Of a stretch of DNA of 64,000 nucleotides, positions 36,010-44,023 are shown in pieces. How positions within the stretch are numbered: the stretch's first letter is position 1; each line of letters starts with the position of its first letter. This DNA comes from an uncultured Lachnospiraceae bacterium (GTDB lineage: Bacteria; Bacillota; Clostridia; Lachnospirales; Lachnospiraceae): the NCBI GenBank assembly GCA_910578845.1, contig CAJTSL010000018.1:1-64000 (forward strand). Reading direction: 5' to 3'. Under the pieces are notes generated by a model. The model ran no database searches. It saw only the letters and a list, made by a program, of their open reading frames with translations, and was not told the DNA's origin. The translations under genes were made by a program, and so were the position numbers.

Positions 36010-37161
36010 CTATGCTGCTTTCGAATCTATCTGATGCTGCCTATAGTATCCCTCCAGTGGCAGATAGCCGTTTGCTTCGTGGATTCGCTTCCTGTTATAA
36101 AATATCCATATATACTCGAACACTGCGGATATGGCTTCCTCACTTGTCCAGAAATGCAGTCCATTCAGCCATTCCTGCTTTAATTTTCCCCAGAAGCCTC
36201 CATCGGGGTATTGTCTCAGCAGTTCTCCCTTCCGGCTCATACTGCTGGTAAATCCGTGTTCTTTAGCCAGTGCCTGAAATCCAAGGAGCAATACTGGCTT
36301 CCCTGTCAGAGTGCAGGACACAGTCCTCTGTAGCCTTTGTATGACAGATGTCATCCTTAAGTGCTGACATCGCCAGCTCTTTCGTCATTCGTCCGTCCAT
36401 TGATATGCCGGCTATCTTATCCCTGCATAGATCCATCACTCCGGCAAGATAAAGCCAGCTTTCATCTATTAGAATATAGGCAATGTCCCTTACCATTTTT
36501 ATCCAGCCTGTCAGCGTCAAAACTCCTATTCAGAATGTTTTCTGCCATCGAGAGGTTATGCCTTGTATTAGTTTTCGCTTTATATTTTTATGTTTTTTGG
36601 CCATATGCCGTTTTCACGCATGATACGGTCTACCCACTTATGGTTCACTAGCTTTTCTGATTCCGGTTTATTTCATGGGTTATCTTTCTGTCGCCATAAG
36701 TGTTTCGTGATGCCTCATGAATCTGTATGATCTCTTTCAGAAGAGTTTCATTCTCCATACAGCGCAGGCTTTTGGAACGTTTCCGCCACGCATAATAACC
36801 ACTTTTTGAGACTTGGAGCCACTGCTCCATCTTCGTGACCCGGCATCTGAAGCGATCCTGCTCCATGTAAAGGTAACAGATCACTTTAGGTTCTTGGCAA
36901 AGAAAGCGCTTGCTTTTTTAGGAATTCATTTTCTTTTCCAAATCCTTTTTGCGCTTTTCAAAATTCGCAGTTCGGCATCCTCCTAATGGAGGTTTCCGCT
37001 GCCCACAAATGATTAAGCGGGATGCATCTTAAAGCAGGACATCCATATATACAGGATATTTACAATGCTCCCAAGCTCCCTGCAACCTGTGCCACTGATA
37101 CTTTTAACTGCCCCCTCCTGCATGCCTCTTCCTTGAATTCAATACTATACATCTGTGCCAT
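36010..37161 (-). pseudogene. Decayed IS3-family transposase (OrfA and OrfB remnants)
   Basis: Pieces of an IS3/IS150-type transposase lie in several frames. OrfA begins at 37161 (MAQMYSIEFKEEACR) but breaks soon after. OrfB pieces are KMEQWLQVSKSGYYAWRKR and NTYGDRKITHEINR at the start, YILIDESWLYLAGVMDLC in the middle, VLHSDRE (second catalytic Asp) and, in another frame, FEYIWIFYNRKRIHEANGYLP at the end. Frameshifts and stops separate them. Possible terminal repeats are GTGGTTATTTAT near 35985 and, inverted, GTGGTATAATCTAT near 37180-37195. It cannot be active. Confidence 0.85.
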
Positions 37162-37189
37162 AATCTCTCCTCACGATTTTCTGGATAGA

Positions 37190-37873
37190 TTATACCACTC
37201 GTTTTATATGTCTATCAAATGTGGTATAAGGCAAAAGCCTGCATCCTTTCACAACAGCACATTTGTCCTGAATGCCTTCCACATGCTGCAAATTCAGCAA
37301 ATAACATTTATTTCCCCTTGAAAACCCCAGGTTCTTTAACAGCTCTTCCGCTTGCTTCATAGTGCCGGCCGAAATATGATCCCCAAGCCGGGTATGATAA
37401 ACCAAATTATGCCCATAACTCTCCACATAATAAATATCAGAAGTGTCCAGCCGGAGAATCCCGCCCTTCACGGATATGGTGACATAGGTATGCTTCCTTT
37501 TTTCAATCTGCTCAATTGCCCGATTCAGTTTCTGACTGAATGCAAAATATGAAACCGGCTTCAAAATATAGTCTAAGGCTCCCACTTCATAACCATGAAT
37601 CGCATACTGTGGCGTATTGGTAATAAAAATGATGATAACCTCCGAATCAACTTTCCTGATTTCTTCTGCCGCGCTCATCCCATCCATAAATTTCATCTGG
37701 ATATCCATCAGGATCATTTCAAACTGCGGCTTATAATCAGATGTAATCTCATCCCCGTCCCGGTAATGCTTCACCTGTATCTCTTCGCCGCTCTCTTTCT
37801 GGTACTTCTTCAGATAACCTGCCAGTTCTTCGGCAAATACTTCTTCATCTTCAACAATCGCTATTCGAACCAT
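37190..37873 (-). CDS. LytTR response regulator with altered C-terminus
   Basis: The receiver domain starts at the chosen ATG (37871-37873, with GAGAGG upstream): MVRIAIVEDEEVFAEELAGY, phospho-acceptor in MILMDIQMKFMDGM, and the conserved K in ILKPV. The LytTR DNA-binding domain follows (YVTISVKGGILRLDTSDIYYVES, CYLLNLQHVEGIQDK). The protein ends in RLLPYTTFDRHIKRVV where the family has an R-R-K-x-F-M helix. The ends of the IS3 remnant lie in the same place, so the tail was probably replaced by insertion. No histidine kinase is next to it. It may be non-functional. Confidence 0.75.
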   Translation of the reverse strand: MVRIAIVEDEEVFAEELAGYLKKYQKESGEEIQVKHYRDGDEITSDYKPQFEMILMDIQMKFMDGMSAAEEIRKVDSEVIIIFITNTPQYAIHGYEVGALDYILKPVSYFAFSQKLNRAIEQIEKRKHTYVTISVKGGILRLDTSDIYYVESYGHNLVYHTRLGDHISAGTMKQAEELLKNLGFSRGNKCYLLNLQHVEGIQDKCAVVKGCRLLPYTTFDRHIKRVV

Positions 37874-37997
37874 ATTCCTCTCTATCCCCACGTATTTATC
37901 TTGTCTAATATGATACACTCAGTCTGGTTCTTCTGGTGAATTTTATGTATTATATGTATCTGATCCGGGTGCCAAAAAGAGGGCGTCGCCAGTCATC

Positions 37998-38429
37998 TCA
38001 GTGCAGGCATTCTTTTATCTTCGCTATCATCTCTTCATATTCCGCCTCGCTAAGATACTTCTTATCCGGATTCATCTGGAACGTGCCGCCCCACTCATCC
38101 TGGTCTTTGTATTTTGGCACAAGGTGCATATGCAAATGACAGCCCGTATCCCCGTATGCCCCGTAATTGAGCTTATCCGGGGAAAAAGCCGCATGGATCG
38201 CTTTTGCCGCTCTTGTCACATCCGCCATAAAGCGGTTTCTCTCTTCTTCGCTTATGTCCACAATCTCGCTGACATGGTCTTTATATGCCACAATGCACCT
38301 TCCCGGCTTGCTCTGCTCTTTGAACAATATCAATTGGCTTACATCCAGATCACAGATCTGAATGCCAAACTTCGCTAATAACTCCCCGCCCTGACAATAT
38401 CCGCAATTACTATCTTTCATATCGGTCAC
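37998..38429 (-). CDS. HIT family protein
   Basis: This is a histidine-triad nucleotide-binding protein that hydrolyses nucleoside phosphoramidates or dinucleotides. The active site is HLHMHLVPK (H-x-H-x-H). An N-terminal CGYC pair may hold zinc with later histidines. Length 143 is normal. It has no operon partner. Confidence 0.9.
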   Translation of the reverse strand: MTDMKDSNCGYCQGGELLAKFGIQICDLDVSQLILFKEQSKPGRCIVAYKDHVSEIVDISEEERNRFMADVTRAAKAIHAAFSPDKLNYGAYGDTGCHLHMHLVPKYKDQDEWGGTFQMNPDKKYLSEAEYEEMIAKIKECLH

Positions 38430-38476
38430 CCTGCCCTTTCGTTTTGTTCCTTTTTACAACATTATAACAATAAATA

Positions 38477-38516
38477 ACGCCCAGATGCAAGAGTCCCGGC
38501 TCATGCATCTAGGCGC
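38477..38516 (-). terminator. Terminator-like hairpin after glycogen phosphorylase
   Basis: A 13-bp stem with two G-U pairs and one weaker pair is followed on the minus strand by TATTTATTGTT. It starts 7 bases past the stop of the phosphorylase gene. Confidence 0.65.
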
Positions 38517-38522
38517 TAAGCT

Positions 38523-40832
38523 TTATTTCAGTTTCCAGATATCTCTGTTATACTCTGCAATCGTTCTGTCAGATGAGAAGAATCCTGCCTTTGCAATGTT
38601 GACAAGCATCATCTTCCGCCACTTATCCTGGTCTTCATAATCCGCCATCATCTTGTCTTTCACTGCAATATAGTCTTCCAAGTCTAATAGCGTCATGAAC
38701 CAGTCTTTATTTAACAGCTCTTTATGCAGTCTCTCCAAATTCTCTTTATGTCCCACTTTCAAAGCTTCCTTGCTGACAATGAAGTCTACTGCCGCTTGGA
38801 TGGCTGGGCTCTTCTTGTAATAATCCTTCGACACATAATCCGCTTTCTCATAATGCTCGATGACTTTCTCGGATTTCTCACCGAAAATATAAATATTCTC
38901 ATCGCCGACAAGCTCATGGATCTCCACATTCGCACCATCGGAAGTGCCAAGCGTTATGGCGCCGTTTAGCATGAATTTCATGTTGCCCGTCCCGGAAGCC
39001 TCTTTGGAAGCCAAGGAAATCTGCTCGGAAATATCGCATGCCGGGATCATTTTCTCCGCATAAGAGACATTATAATTCTCTACCATCAGCACCGTCATAT
39101 ACGGGTTTACTTCCGGGTCATTGTTGATAATCTCTTCTAACACTAACAAAAGGTGAATGATATCCTGCGCAATGATATAGGCAGGCGCTGCTTTTGCTCC
39201 GAATATGAAGGTCATCGGCCTTGCCGGTTTCTTGCCCGCCTTGATCTCTAGATACTTATGGATAATATAGAGCGCATTCATCTGTTGGCGCTTATATTCA
39301 TGCAATCTCTTTGACTGGATATCGAAAATGGAATCCGGGTTTAACGTAACGCCTTCCATTTCTTTTACATAAGCGGCAAGGTCCTGCTTGCGGTTCATCT
39401 TAATCTGCGCGATCTTAGAAAGCACTTTCTCATCGTCTTTGAATTCCAGCAATTTCTCCAGTTTATCCGCATCTTTCTTGAACCCGTCCCCAATCGTCTC
39501 GGACAGGAATGCCGCAAGCTCATGGTTACAGGAAAGCAGCCATCTTCTAAACGTAATACCATTCGTTTTATTGTTGAATTTCTCCGGATAGAGCTTGTAG
39601 AAAGCATGCAGCTCCGAATTCTTCAAAATCTCTGTATGGATAGCAGCAACGCCGTTTACCGAGAATCCATAATGGATGTCGATATGCGCCATATGCACTC
39701 TATTATCCTTGTCAATGATCTGGACTTTCGGGTCTTCATACTTCGCCGCCACTCTCTTATCTAGCTCTTTGATGATCGGCACTAACTGGGGAACTACCTT
39801 CTCCAAATATTTAAGCGGCCATTTCTCCAAAGCTTCCGCCAGGATCGTATGGTTCGTATATGCACAAGTCCTGCTCACAACCTCAATGGCATCATCCATC
39901 GTAAATGCTTTCTCATCTACCAGGATCCTGATCAATTCCGGGATGACCATTGTCGGATGCGTATCATTGATCTGGATGACCGCATGGTCATACATCGTAC
40001 GCAAATCGTATTCTTTCTCTTTCATTTCCTTTAAAATAAGCTGCGCCGCATTGCTGACCATAAAGTACTGCTGATAGATGCGCAACAGATTGCCTGCTTC
40101 ATCGGAATCATCAGGATATAGGAACAATGTCAGGTTCTTCTCGATATCTTCTTTGTCAAAATCAATGCCTTTTTTCACAAGGCTCTCGTCAATGGTCTCC
40201 ACATCAAACAGCCTTAATTTGTTGACGCCGCTATCATAGCCGATGACATCAATATCGTAGAGCCTGGACGTTACTTTCTTGTCTCCGAAACGGACATCGA
40301 ATGTCACGTCAGTCTTCGTCAGCCATGATTTATCTTCAATCCAGTCATTTTTCTCTGCTTTCTGCAATTTATCTTGAAAGACCTGCTTGAACAGGCCGAA
40401 ATGATAGTTAAGCCCAATGCCTTCTCCTGGCAGATCCAATGTCGCAATGGAATCTAAGAAACACGCAGCCAGGCGTCCAAGCCCACCGTTCCCTAGAGAA
40501 GGTTCCGGTTCTACTTCCTCGATCGCGCTCAAATCTTTGCCATTCTTCTTCAAGATATCGTTTAATTTATCATAAATCCCCAGATTGATTAAATTATTGG
40601 ACAATAACTTCCCAATCAGGAATTCCGCGGAAATATAGTATATTTTCTTCTCGCCCTCAATCGGCTCGGAAACCGTCATCAGCTTTTTAGAAAGCAACAG
40701 CAGGCTATAATACAGTTCTTCGTTACTGCAATCTGCAACGCCTTTGCCATATGTGCTTTTCGCCTGGTCTTCCAGTTCTTTTTCCAGATTCATCATCAAT
40801 ACATCTCTTTTTAAGTTGCTTGCCTGTGCCAT
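38523..40832 (-). CDS. glgP: Glycogen/maltodextrin phosphorylase
   Basis: This GT35 enzyme releases glucose-1-phosphate from alpha-1,4-glucans. The N-terminal segments YISAEFLIGKLLSNN and EPSLGNGGLGRLAACFLDS are highly conserved. The PLP lysine is in EASGTGNMKFMLNGA and is followed by TLGTSDGANVEI. At 769 residues it is slightly shorter than E. coli enzymes but normal for Clostridia. GGAGG precedes the ATG. The LacI-type regulator gene lies upstream on the same strand. Confidence 0.95.
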   Translation of the reverse strand: MAQASNLKRDVLMMNLEKELEDQAKSTYGKGVADCSNEELYYSLLLLSKKLMTVSEPIEGEKKIYYISAEFLIGKLLSNNLINLGIYDKLNDILKKNGKDLSAIEEVEPEPSLGNGGLGRLAACFLDSIATLDLPGEGIGLNYHFGLFKQVFQDKLQKAEKNDWIEDKSWLTKTDVTFDVRFGDKKVTSRLYDIDVIGYDSGVNKLRLFDVETIDESLVKKGIDFDKEDIEKNLTLFLYPDDSDEAGNLLRIYQQYFMVSNAAQLILKEMKEKEYDLRTMYDHAVIQINDTHPTMVIPELIRILVDEKAFTMDDAIEVVSRTCAYTNHTILAEALEKWPLKYLEKVVPQLVPIIKELDKRVAAKYEDPKVQIIDKDNRVHMAHIDIHYGFSVNGVAAIHTEILKNSELHAFYKLYPEKFNNKTNGITFRRWLLSCNHELAAFLSETIGDGFKKDADKLEKLLEFKDDEKVLSKIAQIKMNRKQDLAAYVKEMEGVTLNPDSIFDIQSKRLHEYKRQQMNALYIIHKYLEIKAGKKPARPMTFIFGAKAAPAYIIAQDIIHLLLVLEEIINNDPEVNPYMTVLMVENYNVSYAEKMIPACDISEQISLASKEASGTGNMKFMLNGAITLGTSDGANVEIHELVGDENIYIFGEKSEKVIEHYEKADYVSKDYYKKSPAIQAAVDFIVSKEALKVGHKENLERLHKELLNKDWFMTLLDLEDYIAVKDKMMADYEDQDKWRKMMLVNIAKAGFFSSDRTIAEYNRDIWKLK

Positions 40833-40874
40833 AAAATACCTCCTGCATTTCCTTTTTGATCATAGTATTTACTA

Positions 40875-40904
40875 CGGAAGCCACTCTCATTCGGAACGCT
40901 TCCG
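40875..40904. promoter_or_regulatory. Candidate operator before glgP
   Basis: CGGAACGCTTCCG (40892-40904) is a near-perfect inverted repeat. CGGAAGC at 40875-40881 repeats one arm. The G-G-A-A...T-T-C-C pattern with a central CG is typical of LacI-family sites, but its spacing differs from the site found before the LacI gene. Confidence 0.4.
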
Positions 40905-40960
40905 CTAACTGCCAGATTATGCTCCTATATTGCAATCTCACTTGTAACATTATAAATGCA

Positions 40961-41050
40961 AACATTTTGAATTCTTACGTTTTCAATTCTAACATTTCAA
41001 ATTCTTATGTTTTCAATTCTAACATTTCAAATTCTTACGTTTTCAATTCT
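40961..41050. repeat. Three tandem 30-bp repeats between lacI-type gene and glgP
   Basis: Three units of 30 bases (form AACATTTCAAATTCTTACGT plus ten more) run directly up to the stop codon of the LacI-type gene. Each unit splits into two similar 15-base halves (AGAATTGAAAACGTA and AGAATTTGAAATGTT on the minus strand). The last unit reaches the stop codon (41049-41051). No spacers are present, so this is not CRISPR. Confidence 0.9.
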
Positions 41051-42038
41051 AACAAATGATATCCAGATACTGCATCTGTACCAGTTCATAACCCAGAACA
41101 ATTTCCTCTCCGCACCCGCCATCCAGCAAACGCTTCAATTCGATGACTGCCTGCGCCGCCACGTTGGTAAAGTCCTGACGGACCGTATTCATCTGCTTGC
41201 CCGCATATCCCATGAGGGTAATGCCATCAAAGCCACATACCGGCCTGAAAATATCCATTTCAATCAATGCTTTCATCGCTCCGATCGCCATCAAGTCAGA
41301 GGCGCATACGATCGCAGCCTTATTCTTAGCATATTTAAAAGTGTGCTTTCTTGCTTCCAGTTCGGAAAAATTGCCGTTACGGATAAGCAATGGCAGCTTC
41401 ATCTCTTCCGCCAGCCGTTTGATCCCTTTTAGGCGCTCTTCCGTCACATAGCCGTTCTTCTTGCCAGCCAGATAGAGGATGCTCTTGCTCCCGTTCTCTA
41501 TCACGGTCTTCTTCGCCACTTCATATTGTGCCTTTTCCTGATGGATCCATACACACGAAGTAGCCGCGTTGATGATCGGCGCATCCACTGTGACAATCTT
41601 GAAGATCTCCGATGCGATCAGGCTATGCAATACCTTATCGTCCTTGGACATACAGAAAATGATCAATCCTGTAATGCTCTGCGACTGTAAATACCGGACA
41701 AGCTCTTCCAATGACATCTTGCGCACCATGGAGAAGAAAACGGTAATTACATCCAGGTTCATCTCTACTGCCTGCTTTATCGCGCCGGCAAGGTACTGCA
41801 TATTGATTTCGTCCACCGCCTGCGAGGCATTATCCAGGTTCAAGAGGATCGCCACCCTGCCTGACTGTTTGGATGAAAGCGCCGCCGCCACGGAATTGGG
41901 GACGAAGTTCAGCTCCTCAACCGCCTCATTTACTTTTCTTTTCGTTTCTTCGCTCACGTTAGGGTAATGGTTCAAGACCTTAGATACGGTAGAAATCGCT
42001 ACCCCCGCCCTTTTTGCTACATCTTTAATTGATACCAT
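41049..42038 (-). CDS. LacI family transcriptional regulator
   Basis: The N-terminal helix-turn-helix IKDVAKRAGVAISTVSKVLN is classic for LacI. The hinge ends near residue 57, followed by a periplasmic-binding-protein-like domain for a sugar ligand. Length 329 is normal. It probably regulates itself through the palindrome 40 bases upstream, and glgP just downstream. The ligand is unknown; alpha-glucan oligosaccharide is a reasonable guess from position. Confidence 0.9.
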   Translation of the reverse strand: MVSIKDVAKRAGVAISTVSKVLNHYPNVSEETKRKVNEAVEELNFVPNSVAAALSSKQSGRVAILLNLDNASQAVDEINMQYLAGAIKQAVEMNLDVITVFFSMVRKMSLEELVRYLQSQSITGLIIFCMSKDDKVLHSLIASEIFKIVTVDAPIINAATSCVWIHQEKAQYEVAKKTVIENGSKSILYLAGKKNGYVTEERLKGIKRLAEEMKLPLLIRNGNFSELEARKHTFKYAKNKAAIVCASDLMAIGAMKALIEMDIFRPVCGFDGITLMGYAGKQMNTVRQDFTNVAAQAVIELKRLLDGGCGEEIVLGYELVQMQYLDIIC

Positions 42039-42077
42039 GGCTTTTCCTTCCGGGCGATTTCTCAGAAAAGGTTTTCC

Positions 42078-42091
42078 GGAAATCGTTTTCC
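42078..42091. promoter_or_regulatory. LacI-type operator upstream of the regulator gene
   Basis: GGAAATCGTTTTCC is an inverted repeat around a central CG with two mismatched positions. Such 14-base sites are typical for LacI-family proteins. It lies 40-53 bases before the regulator start. Confidence 0.55.
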
Positions 42092-42194
42092 TTTTCCATC
42101 ATATACCAACGGCAGGGATTTGTAAACAATTTTTTTTGGAATTTAGAGATTATTATTCCCAAACGAGGCTTGATTACCAGCCTAATTGGCAATT

Positions 42195-43067
42195 TCAATC
42201 ATCAATAGGGCCAAAAAAATTCTCATGGAGGGCTATTTCAAACTCGGTCCCGCGTCCTTTTTCATATACAGTACCGTTTAGGACGGCAAGAGAGAATCCG
42301 TCTACGGCTCCCCGTTCATCCATCATGGTCACAGAAGCAGTGGCATTTAGGGTATTGCCTGTATACCTTGCCATTTCGTCTATCACTTCCCTTATGGATA
42401 GCTCTATTTCCCGGCGCTGTTTTATCCGCTCTGTTTCTTCTGCGCTTTGATAGCCTACATAGAAATACATATTCAGGATATAAGGGAAATCACGGAACAC
42501 GGCATCGTATTGTAATTGTGGGAAATAAATGTTTTCTGACAGAGAATAGTGCAGCCGCTCGTCGAACATAATTGTTGTTTCGGGTACGTCTGGCATGGAG
42601 AAAAGCCGATAAGGCTGAAAATAAACGACGCTTTTATCTTCCATACAGCCGGGTATCTTGGCAACGGCTTGCTCAAAGAACTGTTGTTGATAATATTGTC
42701 TGGTTAAATCACAAAAATAGCGTTCCAAAGAGTCTTCCAAATGCTCTTGCACAGGTTTGCGGCCAATACGGTTATTAAATAGGAAGCTGCCTTCCTGCCC
42801 GGCGGCGTTTTCATAGGTAAGTTCCCATTCCGTATAATGTGTAATAACATCTGTTCTTTCAAATTCATTGAAAAAACGCTCTTCTTTTTCCACGCCGTCA
42901 GAAAGGATTGCTTCTTCCCCGAAGCAATCCTTTAGCTGCTGCTCACAGATTTTTGGCATATCAGTATTATAATTTATTCTTTCTGTCCCAAAGGCACAGC
43001 CTGTTAAGGAGATTGCTGCCGTTATGCCCCAAAAGCAGACTGCCATGATTGGCGGAATTTTTTTCAT
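42195..43067 (-). CDS. Lipoprotein of unknown function
   Basis: A signal peptide with lipobox LTGC (Cys at residue 24) sends it to the outer face of the membrane. The rest is a 265-residue domain of mixed alpha/beta character with no motif that I recognise. The gene stands between the LacI gene and the carbohydrate-binding protein gene, so it may belong to the polysaccharide locus, but that is inference. Confidence 0.6.
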   Translation of the reverse strand: MKKIPPIMAVCFWGITAAISLTGCAFGTERINYNTDMPKICEQQLKDCFGEEAILSDGVEKEERFFNEFERTDVITHYTEWELTYENAAGQEGSFLFNNRIGRKPVQEHLEDSLERYFCDLTRQYYQQQFFEQAVAKIPGCMEDKSVVYFQPYRLFSMPDVPETTIMFDERLHYSLSENIYFPQLQYDAVFRDFPYILNMYFYVGYQSAEETERIKQRREIELSIREVIDEMARYTGNTLNATASVTMMDERGAVDGFSLAVLNGTVYEKGRGTEFEIALHENFFGPIDD

Positions 43068-43121
43068 ATTGCCCTCATTCCTGTGATTCTTTGCATACCT
43101 GCGGCCAGTGGGCCCACATGG

Positions 43122-43916
43122 CTACTTTTGCACTACTTTCCCATAAACCTCGATCTGGCTAAGCGCTGGGAACGGCGACGGGTCTGGCGATTTGATCAAG
43201 GAACCGAGCCGTATCCATTTAATCTTCTTCGGCTCCATAGTAAGCACATGCGGCAGGCTGCTTTTCTCTAGCTCCCATACCAGTTGCGTTTCATCCGAGA
43301 AATACAACGTGACCTGCGTCCACCAGTTATCATGCGGGAAATCCGCTCTGGTATAGAGCACGACTTTATCAATTTCCACTTCCTGCCCAAAATCCACAGT
43401 CATCTCCGCGTCATCCTGCATGTTGATGCCCCATGATTCATAAGGCCATGCTCCGTGGGAACGGTTCTCACACACACCGTCAATCGCATTCCTGGCTGCG
43501 AATACCGACTCCCCACGTGTCTCCACATTAGCATACGCATGGGGGAAGCAATTGGTGTCACCATGCTGATCCAGGACATTGAGCGCTAGATTGCGGTATG
43601 CATAGACTTCGTCTTCTCTCGCTGCCCTGGCGTACAGATAGTGCTTATCCCCGGAGAAGACTTTGGGGGAATAGCTGATCCGCTTCTCCCCAAACGGGAT
43701 TTGGTATGACACATTGTCCGTAACATAACAAAGTGCTGCCCCCAGAGCGTCATCTACCTGTAAGAAGAGATGGATGCCTTTCTCCGATGTTTCCAACACG
43801 ATCCGGTCGCCTTCCTGATACTGCGCCGTACATACAAGGCTCACATAATCCTCCCCGCTGCTTGTACAAACCGTTTCTCCATTCTTGTCTAATACTTTCA
43901 GAACCAACATCGCCAT
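43122..43916 (-). CDS. Carbohydrate-binding protein with F5/8-type C (CBM32-like) domain
   Basis: The first part (residues 1-110) is beta-rich and unrecognised. The second (about residues 115-262) looks like a discoidin/F5-8 type C fold: NVETRGESVFAARNAIDGV, AEMTVDFGQEVEIDKVVLYTRAD and a C-terminal IRLGSLIKS...ALSQIEVYGK. These domains bind sugars. There is no signal peptide, so it should be cytoplasmic. It follows the DUF2264 gene and probably works with it. The start is the ATG at 43914-43916 with AGGAGG upstream. Confidence 0.7.
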   Translation of the reverse strand: MAMLVLKVLDKNGETVCTSSGEDYVSLVCTAQYQEGDRIVLETSEKGIHLFLQVDDALGAALCYVTDNVSYQIPFGEKRISYSPKVFSGDKHYLYARAAREDEVYAYRNLALNVLDQHGDTNCFPHAYANVETRGESVFAARNAIDGVCENRSHGAWPYESWGINMQDDAEMTVDFGQEVEIDKVVLYTRADFPHDNWWTQVTLYFSDETQLVWELEKSSLPHVLTMEPKKIKWIRLGSLIKSPDPSPFPALSQIEVYGKVVQK

Positions 43917-44023
43917 ATACAATTCCTCCTGTTATTTTATATTGTAAAGCGCCTTTCTTAAATTGTTCTGGCATATTGCACAAAATCTTCTGGAAACCGT
44001 CCCGTGAAGGAAAATAAGATTTT

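Noticed and set aside
36010..36884. Active IS3-family transposase
   Set aside because: The OrfB pieces are in different frames with stops and shortened catalytic motifs.
40961..41050. CRISPR array
   Set aside because: The 30-base units are directly adjacent with no spacers and no cas genes are near.
40856..41059. Plus-strand frame encoding NSNISNSYVF repeats
   Set aside because: It only reflects the 30-bp repeat read on the other strand and has no ribosome site.
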